NCBI RefSeq assembly: GCF_016632335.1
Contig: NZ_JAEPBG010000002.1
Coordinates: 434,001 to 498,000, forward strand
Length of the DNA: 64,000 bases
DNA from: Noviherbaspirillum pedocola
GTDB lineage: Bacteria; Pseudomonadota; Gammaproteobacteria; Burkholderiales; Burkholderiaceae_D
Direction of reading: 5' to 3'
Positions 46,744 through 57,608 of this stretch are shown in pieces; positions within the stretch are counted from its first letter, which is position 1, and each line of letters starts with the position of its first letter. A model generated the notes under the pieces. That model worked only from the letters and a program-made list of their open reading frames with translations. It had not been told where the DNA came from and did not search any database. Made by a program: the position numbers and the translations under genes.

Positions 46744-46756
46744 CAAGAGGGATGCC

Positions 46757-47983
46757 TTATTTCTTCACAAGCGGGCAGGTGCTCTGTGACAGCGGCTGGA
46801 AGGCCTGGTCGCCGGGAATGACTGCCTTGATGTTGTAGTAGTCCCAGGGTCCCTTCGACTCCGACGGCTTCTTGATCTGTACCAGGTACATGTCGTGGAC
46901 CATGCGTCCATCAGCCCGGATCCTGCCGTTCTTCGCAAAGAAGTCATTCACCGGCATTTCCCGCATCTTCGCCATCACAGCGCCGGCTTCATCCGTGCCG
47001 GCGGCCTGCACCGCCTTCAGGTAGTGGATGGTGGACGAGTACACGCCGGCATGGATCATGTTGGGCATCTTGCGATTGTGCATTTTGGCGTAGAAGCGCT
47101 TGGACCAGGCGCGCGTCTCATCGTTGTAGTCCCAGTAGAACGCATCGGTGGCATACAGTCCCTGGGCTGTCTCCAAACCGACGCTATGCACATCGTTGAT
47201 GGTCAGCAGCAGCGCCGCCAGGCTCTGCTTGCCGGACTTGGTAATGCCGAACTCGCGCGCCGCCTTGATCGCGTTGTCGGTGTCGCCGCCGGCATTGGCC
47301 AGCGCGATCACCTTCGCGCCCGATGTCTGCGCGCTCAGCAGAAAGGAAGAGAAGTCGGATGCATTGAGCGGATGGCGCGATGCGCCGAGCACCTTGCCGC
47401 CGTTGGCCTTCACCACGTTGCCCGCATCTTTCTCAAGCGACTGGCCGAAGGCGTAATCGGCGGTCAGGAAGTACCACGAGTCGCCGCCCTGCTTCACGAC
47501 GGCATTGGCGGTGCCATTGGCCAGCGCATAGGTATCCCAGGAATACAGGATGCTGTTGGGCGTGCAGTTTTCATTGGTGAGCTTGCTTGATCCGGCGCCA
47601 TTGACGATGGCGATGCGGTTCTTCTTGTGCGCGACGTCGACCACGGCTAGCGCGGTGCTGGACGTGACGAGATCCGTGATCATGTCGACCTTCTGGGCAT
47701 CGAACCATTCGCGCGCGCGGGCGGCGGCGATGTCGGACTTGTTCTGGTGATCCGAGGAGATGACTTCGATCGGTTTGCCGAGCACCTTGCCGCCGAAGTC
47801 TTCGACCGCCATTTTCGCTGCGGTCACCGAGCCTTCGCCGCTGAGGTCGGAATACAGTCCCGACATGTCGGTGAGCACGCCGATCTTCACGACATCGTCG
47901 GAAATCTTGCCCTGTTGTGCCGCGGCGGGCAGGGCGGGCACGAGCGCGGCGATGGCGGCGAGCGCGATGGTTTTCAGCTTCAT
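46757..47983 (-). CDS. livK: Branched-chain amino acid ABC transporter, periplasmic binding protein
   Basis: This 408-aa protein has a signal peptide MKLKTIALAAIAALVPALPAA and the Leu/Ile/Val binding-protein fold: KIGVLTDMSGLYSDLSGEGSV, DHQNKSDIAAARAREWFDA and DSWYFLTADYAFGQSL. Several residues in the expected ligand pocket cannot be verified by eye. It delivers substrate to the LivHM permease. It converges on the PAS-GGDEF gene and is 126 bp downstream of an esterase gene, which may share its promoter. Binding proteins of this size also carry aromatic acids or amides, so branched-chain amino acids are the default rather than proven substrate. Confidence 0.88.
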   Translation of the reverse strand: MKLKTIALAAIAALVPALPAAAQQGKISDDVVKIGVLTDMSGLYSDLSGEGSVTAAKMAVEDFGGKVLGKPIEVISSDHQNKSDIAAARAREWFDAQKVDMITDLVTSSTALAVVDVAHKKNRIAIVNGAGSSKLTNENCTPNSILYSWDTYALANGTANAVVKQGGDSWYFLTADYAFGQSLEKDAGNVVKANGGKVLGASRHPLNASDFSSFLLSAQTSGAKVIALANAGGDTDNAIKAAREFGITKSGKQSLAALLLTINDVHSVGLETAQGLYATDAFYWDYNDETRAWSKRFYAKMHNRKMPNMIHAGVYSSTIHYLKAVQAAGTDEAGAVMAKMREMPVNDFFAKNGRIRADGRMVHDMYLVQIKKPSESKGPWDYYNIKAVIPGDQAFQPLSQSTCPLVKK

Positions 47984-48109
47984 GGATGGGTTCCTCTTGA
48001 TGGTAAGGCAGGGATGCGGCGGTCCTGCGCGGCGCCGGCTCTCGCCAGTCACCGCGGCCAGGATGCCGTCGGATGGATGGCGCCCCGCAATCGGGGGCGC
48101 CGGGAAGAA

Positions 48110-49825
48110 TTACTGCGTGCTGATCTGACGCTTGGTCGGCGTCGCATCGAAGATCAGCTTGCGCGGCCAGGGTTGCCACGGCACGCCCAGCGTCGCGTTG
48201 TTCGGATCGCCATTCTTTGCGAAGGCCGCGATCGAGGCCATCATCGCATCGGACAATTCGAGGCGGCCGGGCTGATTGGCGCTGCTGTTCATCACATTCG
48301 AGAACAGCGAAGGGCCGAAGGTACGGAAGATGAAGGGCAGGTCGAAGGCATGCGCAGCACCGTACACCACGTTCCAGGGAGCGGGCTCCTGGGCCCAGTT
48401 GAACTGGTAGTACCAGATATTGGACTGCTGGCTCTTGAGCGCATTGAGCACATTGTCGCGGCTGGCGCCGAAGAAGTTCGTGGTGAAGAAGGCTGCGGTC
48501 GCGTTGTAACCGGTGGCCGCTGTGTCCGGCGGCAGATATGACGGGTCGATCAGGTCAGACAGGGCGACCGCCGGCGGGGCATCCGGTCGGTAATTCATCA
48601 TCAGCGCGAAACGGTCGGCATCCGAGATGATGAATCCCGGCTTGTGCCCGGGCAGCAGGCCGAATAGCGATTGAAACAGTTTTCCCTCTTCCGCCGTATT
48701 GCTGGCCAATACCGGGATCCTGCGGTAATTGCCGGCCGAGATCGCCGCGACCGGGTCGGTCGGCAGCACTGCGCCATCGGGAATCGGGCCCGAGCTGTTG
48801 AGCCCCTTGCTCAGCACGGTGGTGAGTATCGTCTTCGCATCCTTGGAACGCAGGTAATCAGCGATCTGCGCATTGCCTTGCGTGGCCGCATAGGCCTGCG
48901 CCGATGCGGTGTCGGTGGCCTTGCCGTCGGCAATCAGCAGGTTGTAGAGCAGCGCATTGCCTTGTGCGGCATACGTCGATGCGGGGTTCAGCGTCGGCAG
49001 TGTTCCGGATGGCAGTTCCGAGGCGAGTGAGATGCCGCCGGATAGCGGCGCGGCTCGGTGCATCAGGCCTGTGGTCAATGGAGAGGTCAGCAGTGCCCAT
49101 GTGTTGATGGCACCCGCAGACTGGCCCATGACAGTCACGTTGTTCTTGTCACCACCAAAGCCCGCGATGTTCGACTGGATGAATTTGAGCGCCTGCACAT
49201 TGTCGAGCAGCGCGAAGTTGCCCGAATCCGCAATCGGGTCGGTGCCGTTCTTGAGCTGGGCGAGATTGAGGAAGCCGAACACGCCGACCCGGTAGTTCGC
49301 CGTCACCACGACCGCATTCGCCGTACGGGCCAGGTTGGCGCCGTCATACATCGGGTCTGCGGTGTAGCCGGAGATATTGCTGCCGCCATACAGGAACAGG
49401 ATGACCGGCAGGCCGCTTGTGTCGGAAGCGGGCCGCCAGACATTCAGCGTCAGGCAGTCTTCGCTGCCAACCGGCGTGTTGAGCGTGGTGCCGATGCTCG
49501 CGTCATAGGTATTGTTCAGCCCGGGGCCGTAGACGCGGCCGTTCTGGATGCAGGCGTTGCCGAACTTGCTTGTTGCCAGCGGCTGGCTCCACGCATCGGG
49601 CTCCGCCGGGGGCTTCCAGCGCAGCGAGCCGACCGGCGGCTTGGCGAAGGGGATGCCCTTCCAGTAATAGGTGCCGGATACGCTTGCGTCATTGACGCCG
49701 ACGATGGGGCCGTAGCTTGTCGTGCGCCCTTCGGGGGCATTATCGGCGTCGTTGCCGCCGCAGCCCGCGAGCAGGATTGCGGCGAGCGCCATGGCGCCAA
49801 GCCCGGTCAGATGGCGATGCTTCAT
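48110..49825 (-). CDS. Type-B carboxylesterase lipoprotein
   Basis: This 571-aa type-B carboxylesterase starts at ATG 49825 behind GGAGGAG. It has a lipoprotein signal with LAGC (Cys near residue 21), then GIPFAKPPVGSLRWKPP and SEDCLTLNVWRP. The nucleophile elbow is VMGQSAGAIN (Ser in GQSAG). It anchors to the outer membrane or periplasmic face and hydrolyses esters of unknown structure. It resembles the other exported type-B esterase at 15999-17723 and lies directly upstream of livK, suggesting that an esterified substrate is released and then imported. Confidence 0.9.
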   Translation of the reverse strand: MKHRHLTGLGAMALAAILLAGCGGNDADNAPEGRTTSYGPIVGVNDASVSGTYYWKGIPFAKPPVGSLRWKPPAEPDAWSQPLATSKFGNACIQNGRVYGPGLNNTYDASIGTTLNTPVGSEDCLTLNVWRPASDTSGLPVILFLYGGSNISGYTADPMYDGANLARTANAVVVTANYRVGVFGFLNLAQLKNGTDPIADSGNFALLDNVQALKFIQSNIAGFGGDKNNVTVMGQSAGAINTWALLTSPLTTGLMHRAAPLSGGISLASELPSGTLPTLNPASTYAAQGNALLYNLLIADGKATDTASAQAYAATQGNAQIADYLRSKDAKTILTTVLSKGLNSSGPIPDGAVLPTDPVAAISAGNYRRIPVLASNTAEEGKLFQSLFGLLPGHKPGFIISDADRFALMMNYRPDAPPAVALSDLIDPSYLPPDTAATGYNATAAFFTTNFFGASRDNVLNALKSQQSNIWYYQFNWAQEPAPWNVVYGAAHAFDLPFIFRTFGPSLFSNVMNSSANQPGRLELSDAMMASIAAFAKNGDPNNATLGVPWQPWPRKLIFDATPTKRQISTQ

Positions 49826-49995
49826 TGCTGTCTCCTCCGATGTGATCAGATGTGTGGTCGGGCAAATGCCCGACCTTGTGTTTTGCTCCACTCTAATCAA
49901 TGCGGATCATGGCGACAGTTGCGCAAGGGGCCAAAGTGCTGGCGTGCCGAGACAAAATGCGCGGCCCGGCAACGCAGGCCCACGATGGCTCGCGC

Positions 49996-51558
49996 TCAAT
50001 CCAGCGTGAAAGCCTCCACTTTGTGCAGCAGGCTGCGGGACTGCTCCTGCATGCTCAGCGAAGCGGCTGCGGCCTGTTCCACCAGGGCGGCATTCTGCTG
50101 TGTCGATTGCTCCATTGCGCTGATGGCTTCATTGACGTCGGCAATGCCCTGCGCCTGCTCCCCGGAAGCACCTGCAATGTCCGAGACCAGTTCGCTGACC
50201 CGCGTGACGCTGGCGAGGATTTCTTCCATCGTCCTGCCGGCATCGCCAACGAGGCGGCTGCCCGCCCGTACCTGTGCGACCGAGCTTCCGATCAACTCCC
50301 TGATTTCCGTGGCAGCCGCGGATGAGCGCTGCGCCAGTTGCCTCACTTCGGCGGCGACCACCGCGAAGCCGCGGCCCTGTTCGCCTGCACGGGCCGCTTC
50401 CACCGCGGCATTGAGCGCAAGGATATTGGTCTGGAAGGCGATGCCATTGATGACGCCGATGATGTCGGCGATGCGATCGGAGCTGGAGCGTATCGCTTCC
50501 ATCGTCGCGATGACATCCCTGACGACAGCGCCGCCATCACTGGCGACCATGTGTGCCTGCTGCGCAAGCTCGCGCGCATTCCCGGAGTTGCCGGAGTTGC
50601 GGTTCACGGCCGCGGTCAGCTCCTCCATCGTCGATGCAGTCGCTTCCAGGCTGGAGGACTGCTTTTCGGTACGCACGGAGAGATCGCTGTTGCCCTGCGC
50701 GATTTCCCGGCTCGCGGCATCGATGGAGGATGCGGAATCGCGGACTTCTCCAAGCAGCTGGCGCAACTCGCCGATCATTGCCTGCAGCTGAGACAGCAGG
50801 CTGCCGCGGTCGCCGCGTTTGAGCGCGATGCGCGCGGTGAGGTCACCCGAAGCGACCTGGCGCATCACTGCTGCCGCATAGGCGGGCTCGCCGCCGAGCT
50901 GCGCGACGATGCTGCGCGCGATCAGGGTCGCGGCCGTTCCGATCGCGCAGAGCACAGCCACCGCGATCAGGATGTCAATGCGCGCGGCCGACCAGAATGC
51001 CGCATCCACGTCGTCGACATAGACCCCGGTGCCCAGCATCCATTTCCACGCGGGGAAATAACGTATGAACGCGATTTTGGGCGCGAAGGCGGTCTGCCCG
51101 GGGCGCGGAAAGGTGTAATCAATGAAGCCGCTGCCCTGCGATACCGCGAGGTGGATCATCTCCTGCAACATCAGCTTGCCGCTGGCATCGGAAAGGTCCT
51201 TGTAAGGCTTTCCCTCGGTCTCGGGAGCGGGAGGCAGCATCACCCGCACATAGTCAGTGTCGTAGATGAAGATGTAATTCGATCCTTCATAGCGCAGTTG
51301 GCGCAGGCTGTCGACGGCGAGCTTTTTGGCCTGCGCTTCGGTGAGCTTGCCGTCGAGCTGCTGCTTGTGTGCGGCGGCGAGAATGCTGCTTGCACCATCG
51401 ACCAGGCTCTGCACCTTGGCGCGCCGTTCAGCCATCATCTCTGTGCGCAGCTTGATCAGGGACATGGTTGTGACGGCGGCAAAACCGATCAGCACAAGCA
51501 TCGTCAGCAGCAGCAGGCGCCGGCCCACGCTGGCGCGCACGGAAAATCTCTTGAACAT
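49996..51558 (-). CDS. Methyl-accepting chemotaxis protein with a Cache-type sensor
   Basis: This 520-aa chemoreceptor has a first membrane segment ([19 protein letters not shown]), a periplasmic Cache-type domain (about residues 40-190, including [21 protein letters not shown] and [13 protein letters not shown]), and a second membrane segment (about 193-215). A HAMP region follows, then the cytoplasmic signalling hairpin with the tip sequence [33 protein letters not shown]. It relays ligand binding to CheA and so to flagella. The ligand cannot be told, though such Cache domains often bind carboxylic or amino acids, like the nearby transporter's likely substrates. Confidence 0.92.
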   Translation of the reverse strand: MFKRFSVRASVGRRLLLLTMLVLIGFAAVTTMSLIKLRTEMMAERRAKVQSLVDGASSILAAAHKQQLDGKLTEAQAKKLAVDSLRQLRYEGSNYIFIYDTDYVRVMLPPAPETEGKPYKDLSDASGKLMLQEMIHLAVSQGSGFIDYTFPRPGQTAFAPKIAFIRYFPAWKWMLGTGVYVDDVDAAFWSAARIDILIAVAVLCAIGTAATLIARSIVAQLGGEPAYAAAVMRQVASGDLTARIALKRGDRGSLLSQLQAMIGELRQLLGEVRDSASSIDAASREIAQGNSDLSVRTEKQSSSLEATASTMEELTAAVNRNSGNSGNARELAQQAHMVASDGGAVVRDVIATMEAIRSSSDRIADIIGVINGIAFQTNILALNAAVEAARAGEQGRGFAVVAAEVRQLAQRSSAAATEIRELIGSSVAQVRAGSRLVGDAGRTMEEILASVTRVSELVSDIAGASGEQAQGIADVNEAISAMEQSTQQNAALVEQAAAASLSMQEQSRSLLHKVEAFTLD

Positions 51559-51786
51559 CTTTCACCCTTCAGATTGCGGGCCCGAAAGCCCAATGGACGC
51601 GAGAAAGTCCGCGCGCCGCGCGGTGGCCGTCTCCATGGTTTTATTTATCGTCGGCTGCTGCCGTAATGTTTCAAATAGGAAATTTAATCCGTATGCCGAT
51701 CGGCGTCACTTGCGCGGCGAGCCAAAATGCATGGCTTGGCAAGCCAGGCGGCGATATGCGCCGCCCGGCTGTGCCGCGGCGAGCTA

Positions 51787-53571
51787 CTACCAGGCGCTGT
51801 CCGGGAAATGGAGCGCAAACGATGCGCCGGACATGATAGAGGCGGCCAGTCCCGGGATGCGGGAGAGCGCATGCTCGGCGAAATAGCCGGCTGACATGGC
51901 GCTGGCATCGGGCAGCGTGCCCGCGTCCGCGAGCGTCGTCGCAGCCAGCAGACGTCGCGCATGCATCCAGCCACCGCACAGCAAGCCCCAGCATTCGAGA
52001 TACGGCACCGCGCCGGCATACACCGCGCGCGCATCGGTAGCCTGGGTTTCGCGCATCCAGAGCAGCGCCGCGCGCAAGGCCGCGCACGATTGCGCCAGCG
52101 CCGCACGCAGACTGGCTGCCGCGCGGCCGTCAACCGCTTCGAGCCTGCGCGCGTCCGTTTCGATGGCATCGAGCAGCGCCGCCGCCGTCGCGCCGTCATC
52201 GCGCAAGGTCTTGCGGCCGACCAGGTCGTTGGCCTGGATCGCGGTCGTGCCTTCATAGATGGTCAGGATGCGGGCGTCGCGCAGATACTGCGCCGCGCCG
52301 GTTTCTTCGATGAAGCCCATGCCGCCGAAGACCTGCAGCGCATCGCTGGTGATGTGCTGCGCATTCTCGGTGAACCAGCCTTTCACGATGGGAACGAGGA
52401 ATTCCATGCGGCGCTGCGCTGCGTCGCGTTCGCCCGCGTCGTTGTCCGGCGCATGGGCGATGTCCTTTTGCATCGCGACGTAGACGGCCAGCGCGCGCAT
52501 CGCATCGATATGGCTGCGCATGCCGAGCAGCATGCGTCGCACATCGGGATGGCGCAGGATGGACGTTCCCTGGCTGCCGTCTTCGCCGAGCGCTTTGCCC
52601 TGAACGCGCTCGCGCGCGTAGGCCAGGGCATGCTGGTAGGCCCGTTCCGAGATTGCCAGTCCCTGCAGCCCGACCGCGAAGCGGGCTTCGTTCATCATGA
52701 TGAACATGGTTTCCAGGCCGCGGTTCTCTTCGCCGACGAGATAACCGATTGCGCCTTCGTGCTCGCCGAACAGCATCACCGCGGTCGGACTGCCATGGAT
52801 GCCAAGCTTGTGCTCGATTGAAGCGCAGCGCACATCGTTGCGGGCACCGAGTCTGCCATCCGTACCAACCAGGAACTTCGGCACCACGAACAGCGAGATG
52901 CCCTTGACGCCGGCGGGCGCGTCCGGCGTGCGGGCCAGCACCAGGTGGATGATGTTCTCGGCCATGTCATGCTCGCCGTAGGTAATGAAGATCTTCTGGC
53001 CATGGATGCGATAGCTGCCGTCGGCTTGCGCAAGCGCCCGCGTTTTTACCGCGGCCAGATCGGACCCTGCCTGCGGCTCGGTCAGGTTCATGGTGCCGGT
53101 CCAGGCGCCGGACACCAGCTTCTCGAGGTAGGTCGCCTTCAGCGTATCGCTTGCCGCCGTGAGCAGGGCTTCGGCCGCGCCATTGGTCAGCATCGGGCAC
53201 AGCGCGAAACTGATGCTGGCCGCATGCCACATTTCATCGACGACCGCGGATATCGCCATCGGCAAACCCTGGCCGCCATATTCCTCCGGAAAGCGCAGCG
53301 CACTCCAGCCGCCTTCGCGGAAGGCGCGCCAGGCATCGGCGAAACCCGGCGCGGTGCTGACTTCGCCGTCCTTCCAGCGGGCGCCGTGCACATCGCCGGC
53401 ACGGTTGATTGGGTCGATCCGGTCGCTGGCGAGCCTGCCGGCTTCCTCGGCGATCGCCAGCGCCGTGTCCAGGTCCAGGCTGGCGCCGGTGGCGCGCGAG
53501 TGCGCATCGATGTCGAACACATGCTGCAGCAGGAAGCGGATATCGCTTAGGGGAGGGCGGTATTGGCTCAT
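51787..53571 (-). CDS. Acyl-CoA dehydrogenase
   Basis: This 594-aa protein starts at MSQYRPPLSDIRFLLQHV (ATG 53571). It has the acyl-CoA dehydrogenase core (GTMNLTEPQAGSDLAAVKTRA and KIFITYGEHDMAENIIH) and the late FAD/active-site segment YEGTTAIQANDLVGRKTL. The extra C-terminal length fits the larger DmdC/FadE-like group rather than the 380-aa short-chain enzymes. It oxidises acyl-CoA to the 2-enoyl form. It is divergent from an acyl-CoA ligase gene, which would supply its substrate. Confidence 0.9.
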   Translation of the reverse strand: MSQYRPPLSDIRFLLQHVFDIDAHSRATGASLDLDTALAIAEEAGRLASDRIDPINRAGDVHGARWKDGEVSTAPGFADAWRAFREGGWSALRFPEEYGGQGLPMAISAVVDEMWHAASISFALCPMLTNGAAEALLTAASDTLKATYLEKLVSGAWTGTMNLTEPQAGSDLAAVKTRALAQADGSYRIHGQKIFITYGEHDMAENIIHLVLARTPDAPAGVKGISLFVVPKFLVGTDGRLGARNDVRCASIEHKLGIHGSPTAVMLFGEHEGAIGYLVGEENRGLETMFIMMNEARFAVGLQGLAISERAYQHALAYARERVQGKALGEDGSQGTSILRHPDVRRMLLGMRSHIDAMRALAVYVAMQKDIAHAPDNDAGERDAAQRRMEFLVPIVKGWFTENAQHITSDALQVFGGMGFIEETGAAQYLRDARILTIYEGTTAIQANDLVGRKTLRDDGATAAALLDAIETDARRLEAVDGRAAASLRAALAQSCAALRAALLWMRETQATDARAVYAGAVPYLECWGLLCGGWMHARRLLAATTLADAGTLPDASAMSAGYFAEHALSRIPGLAASIMSGASFALHFPDSAW

Positions 53572-53831
53572 GGACGGTCTCCGTGGAATGGCGGTTGATG
53601 GAATGCATGGCTGGATCCGGCCGGCGCAATGCGCGCATGGCGGACTGTCGGCGCATTGTAGGTAGCGCGGATGCGCTTGTGAGCCGCTGCCGTGCATTCT
53701 GTCCCGCCAAGCCATCAAATTGGCTCGCCATGTCAGTGAGCGGCAAAGGCCGGCGCGTTACATTGCGGCCAAAGCGCGGCGCTCCCGTGGGCAGCGCGCG
53801 CGACATTCAAAGAGGAATCAAGGAGAAGACC

Positions 53832-55484
53832 ATGCCGCAACTCGCAATGAGCCCGCTGATGGGACAAATGATGGACCAGCCGCTGCTGGTATCGAGCATC
53901 ATCCGGCATGCAGACCGGCATTTCGGTGATATCGAGATCGTGTCCCGCCGCGTCGAAGGAGACATCCACCGCTACACCTATGCCGAGTGCCATGCGCGCG
54001 CGCGCAGGATGGCCAATGCCCTGAAGGCGCAAGGCGTACAGATGGGCGAGCGCGTGGCCACGCTGGCCTGGAACGGCTACCGCCACCTCGAGCTGTACTA
54101 CGCGATCTCGGGTTCGGGCGCGGTGCTGCATACGGTGAATCCGCGCCTGCATCCGGACCAGGTCGCCTATATCGTGAACCATGCGGAAGACCAGCTGCTG
54201 TTCTTTGATCTGAGCTTCCTGCCTCTGGTGACGCAGATTGCGCCGCGCTGCAAGACCGTGCGCGCCTTCGTGCTGATGTGCGATCGAGCAGCGATGCCGG
54301 CGCAGACGGGCATCGCGAACCTGCTGTGCTACGAAGACCTGATCGACGCCAACGACGACAACTATGACTGGCCCGAGTTTGATGAGCGCTCCGCCTGCTC
54401 GCTGTGCTACACCTCGGGCACGACCGGCGACCCGAAGGGCGTGCTGTATTCCCATCGCTCCACGCTGTTGCACTCCTATGCAAGCGCGCTGCCCGACGCG
54501 CTCGGCGTGTCGGGACGGGATGCGGTATTGCCGGTAGTGCCGATGTTCCATGTGAACGCCTGGGGCCTGCCGTATTCGGCGCCGCTGGTCGGCGCAAAAC
54601 TGGTGTTCCCGGGCCCGGCGTTCGATGGCCGCTCGCTCTATGAATTGATGGAAGCCGAGAAGGTGACGTTTTCCGCCGGCGTGCCCACGGTCTGGCGCAG
54701 CCTGCTCAACCATGTCAACGAGCACGGTCTCATCTTCACCAGTTTCGAACGCGCCATCGTCGGCGGCGCCGCTTGTCCGCCCGCGATGATCGAGGCGTTC
54801 CGCGACAGATACAAGATCGAGGTGGTGCATGCATGGGGCATGACCGAGATGTCGCCGCTAGGCACGACGGGCACGCTGCAGCGCCGCCATTTTGCGCTGT
54901 CGCCGGAGGAACAGATGGCGGTGCTGGTCAAGCAGGGGCATGCGCCTTTCGGCGTGGACATGAAGGTCGTGGATGACGCGGGCGAGGAACTGCCCTGGGA
55001 CGGCAAGTCACCGGGACGCCTTCTGGTAAAGGGGCCATGGGTCATCGACAGCTATTTCAAGGGCGAGGGCGGAAACGTGCTCGAGGATGGCTGGTTCCCG
55101 ACCGGCGACGTGGCCACCATCGATGCCGACGGCTACATGCAGATCACCGACCGCAGCAAGGATGTGATCAAGTCCGGCGGCGAATGGATAGGCTCGATCG
55201 ACATCGAGAACATCGCGATGGCGCATCCGGCAGTGGAGCAGGCGGCCTGCATCGGCGTTTTTCATCCGAAGTGGGACGAGCGGCCGCTGCTGGTCGTGGT
55301 GCCGCGCCGCGACCAGCAGATCGACAAGGTCGAGCTGCTGCGCTTCTATGAAGGCAAGATCGCCAAATGGTGGACGCCCGACGATGTGGCGGTGGTGGAT
55401 GCGCTGCCGCTCGGCGCCACCGGCAAGGTCCTGAAGAACGAGATACGCGCGCAGTTCCGGGACTATCGCCTGCCGACGGCCTGA
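53832..55484 (+). CDS. AMP-forming acyl-CoA synthetase
   Basis: This 550-aa adenylate-forming enzyme has the P-loop [19 protein letters not shown], the acyl-AMP motif [22 protein letters not shown] and a C-terminal [12 protein letters not shown] with the catalytic Lys. It activates fatty or other carboxylic acids to CoA thioesters with ATP; the chain length cannot be read. It starts at ATG 53832 behind AAGGAG and is divergent from the acyl-CoA dehydrogenase, suggesting shared regulation across 260 bp. Confidence 0.92.
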   Translation: MPQLAMSPLMGQMMDQPLLVSSIIRHADRHFGDIEIVSRRVEGDIHRYTYAECHARARRMANALKAQGVQMGERVATLAWNGYRHLELYYAISGSGAVLHTVNPRLHPDQVAYIVNHAEDQLLFFDLSFLPLVTQIAPRCKTVRAFVLMCDRAAMPAQTGIANLLCYEDLIDANDDNYDWPEFDERSACSLCYTSGTTGDPKGVLYSHRSTLLHSYASALPDALGVSGRDAVLPVVPMFHVNAWGLPYSAPLVGAKLVFPGPAFDGRSLYELMEAEKVTFSAGVPTVWRSLLNHVNEHGLIFTSFERAIVGGAACPPAMIEAFRDRYKIEVVHAWGMTEMSPLGTTGTLQRRHFALSPEEQMAVLVKQGHAPFGVDMKVVDDAGEELPWDGKSPGRLLVKGPWVIDSYFKGEGGNVLEDGWFPTGDVATIDADGYMQITDRSKDVIKSGGEWIGSIDIENIAMAHPAVEQAACIGVFHPKWDERPLLVVVPRRDQQIDKVELLRFYEGKIAKWWTPDDVAVVDALPLGATGKVLKNEIRAQFRDYRLPTA

Positions 55485-55488
55485 GGTC

Positions 55489-55519
55489 GGCATGCCTGCC
55501 GCGGCGCGGCAGGCATGCC
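55489..55519. terminator. 14-bp perfect hairpin between convergent genes
   Basis: GGCATGCCTGCCGC (55489-55502) and its exact complement (55506-55519) flank GGC, four bases after the ligase stop and 25 bp before the end of the tannase gene. No T run follows. Confidence 0.5.
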
Positions 55520-55543
55520 ATCAGCGCGTGGCGCGAGTCTGCG

Positions 55544-57232
55544 CTAATGCAGATACTCCGATGCCGGCATCGGGTTGTTGCCGCCGGGCGCATCGGCGCA
55601 GACGAAGTTCGCGGCATCGTTCACATCGCCGCTGCCGGAATACTTCGCTACCTTCGGATACGGGCACAGCGGCCGGCTCATCTGCACGCCGAGCGCCGGT
55701 TGGTCCTGCACATACTTGGTGGCGATGATCCTTTGCGGCGGCACGCCGGCCTCGACCCATCGCTGCAGCGCGGTGAAGGCGTCATGATCGGCATCGTTCG
55801 AAGGCGGCGGCGGCGCGACGGCCTGGCCGCTGAAGAGATTGCCGAAGGCGTTCGGCCCGGGACCATAGGCGCAGTGGTACATGCCCGGCACCATGAACAG
55901 GCGGAAGAAGTTCTGCGTTTTCTGCAGCTGCACCTGCGCGCTGCCGTTCTGGGTCTGCATCGCGCGCAGGTAGTAGTCGATCGAATCCTGCGGCGTGATC
56001 AGCGGATCGGCCCAGCCGTGATAGGCGAGCAGCTTGCCGCCGGCGCTGTTGAAGCCGGACAGGTCGGCATTGTTCGCGTTCAGCATCGGGGCGAGCAACT
56101 GGTCGACCTGGGCCAGGTTCTGGTCGAAGTCGAAGCCTTGCCACAGCCAGGTCGGGCCGAATGTCCACTTGAACAGCGAGTCGAATGGTGGCTCGGGGTT
56201 GGCCTCGATGCCGAACCAGCCGAACTGGCTGTCGCTTTCGCCGCCCTTGACCGAACCGGGGAAGATCAGGTGCCCGGTAACCGGGTCATGCGCGCCGGCA
56301 TAGATCTTCCGCGCCGCTACGATCTGGTCCGGTCCGAGGCAGCTCGTGCCGATGCCGGGCACGCCGCAGGCCAGCGCGGCCGGATCCCAGTCGCAGGAGC
56401 GCGGGTCGGTGAGGAAGGAGTCCGTCGCGAGGCCGCCGCTTTTCACCGCGCAGGCTTGCACTACCGCATTCGTAATCGCCTGCACCTGGTCGCTGGTGAA
56501 CAGGCTCGTCGGCGTCGCATGCATCGCCGCGTAATTCCAGAGTGCAGCGGTATGCACATGGGTGCGGTTCGCCGCCGGGTCGCCGGACAGAATGCCGTTG
56601 TAATCCGATGGATAGCGCTGGGCCGTCACCATCGCCTGCTGGCCGCCGGTCGAGCAGCCGTTGAAATAGGAGTACTGCGGACCCTGGTCATAGTAGGACG
56701 CCATCAGCTGCTTCGAGATGGTCGTCATGAGGTGGGTCGCGCGGCTGCCGAAGTCGGTCCATTTCTCGGGGTGGCCGATCAGGGCATCGCCATCGTTATT
56801 GGTCGATGGCGCGGTGCCGAGGTCGGTGGTGGCGACCGAGAAACCCTGCTTCAGTCCCGCAATCATCGCCGGCACGCCGAGCGCGACCGTGCCCGCATAG
56901 CCGCCATTGCCCACGCCTTCGAAGCGTCCGTTCCAGGAAGCGGAGGGCATCCACAGCTCGATGTTGATCAGGGAGTCCGGCGTTGGCGTAGCGGTGACGC
57001 CGACGCGGCAGAATGCCGGCACGTCGGCGTAGGTATTGCCGTCGGGCGCCGTGAATGCGGGGCCGGGTACTGCGATGGACCAGGCGACGCGCGCGCCGTC
57101 GATCGCGATCGCTGTCATCCCGTCGCAGGGCGTGGCCGCATGCGCCGCGGACAGGGATGCCGCGCCACATGCCGCAAGCAAGGCATGCCGGATGAAGCGC
57201 CGCTTGCGCGGGGAAGAACGAAACGCTGTCAT
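55544..57232 (-). CDS. Tannase/feruloyl esterase family protein
   Basis: This 562-aa protein starts MTAFRSSPRKRRFIRHALLAACGAASLSAAHAA, an Arg-rich signal peptide with a twin Arg-like RKRRF and a clear hydrophobic core. The family hallmark CS-D-HC arrangement is present: GCSTGGQQAM (Ser nucleophile), the Asp in HGWADPLITP and the His in MYHCAYG. It hydrolyses galloyl, feruloyl or other plant phenolic esters outside the cytoplasm. The nearest gene upstream is an AraC regulator on the other strand, 376 bp away, which may control it. Confidence 0.88.
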   Translation of the reverse strand: MTAFRSSPRKRRFIRHALLAACGAASLSAAHAATPCDGMTAIAIDGARVAWSIAVPGPAFTAPDGNTYADVPAFCRVGVTATPTPDSLINIELWMPSASWNGRFEGVGNGGYAGTVALGVPAMIAGLKQGFSVATTDLGTAPSTNNDGDALIGHPEKWTDFGSRATHLMTTISKQLMASYYDQGPQYSYFNGCSTGGQQAMVTAQRYPSDYNGILSGDPAANRTHVHTAALWNYAAMHATPTSLFTSDQVQAITNAVVQACAVKSGGLATDSFLTDPRSCDWDPAALACGVPGIGTSCLGPDQIVAARKIYAGAHDPVTGHLIFPGSVKGGESDSQFGWFGIEANPEPPFDSLFKWTFGPTWLWQGFDFDQNLAQVDQLLAPMLNANNADLSGFNSAGGKLLAYHGWADPLITPQDSIDYYLRAMQTQNGSAQVQLQKTQNFFRLFMVPGMYHCAYGPGPNAFGNLFSGQAVAPPPPSNDADHDAFTALQRWVEAGVPPQRIIATKYVQDQPALGVQMSRPLCPYPKVAKYSGSGDVNDAANFVCADAPGGNNPMPASEYLH

Positions 57233-57608
57233 GGAATCTCCTCCTTTGATCTGCTGCGTGGTGTGGACGCTTGCCGATGGCCGAGATGCCGCGCCGCAAG
57301 GGGCAAGCGCATGGTTTCCATTCTTCCCGGGAAGAGACGCGATTCAATGGCTTTCGCGGCCAAGCCGCTGGCTTTGCGGGACAACGCGAATCGGATTTGT
57401 CCGGAATCGCCTCCTTCGGCGCGGGTTGCGCGACCGTGCCGGAGGATGTTGTTGAAGAAACCGCGTGCAGCTTGTATAAGGGCAGCACGGCTGCAAAGGC
57501 CGAAAAGCGTATCCGGGCTCCATCGTGCGGGACCCGGACGCCACCTATAAGCATGGAGACAGCCGGAGTTCCCGCAGGGGCATCCGGTGGACTGGAAGGG
57601 CGGGAAGC
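57233..57608. other. 376-bp divergent intergenic region, no gene seen
   Basis: It holds the putative promoters of the tannase-like gene and the AraC gene. No convincing operator repeat was found. Confidence 0.6.
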
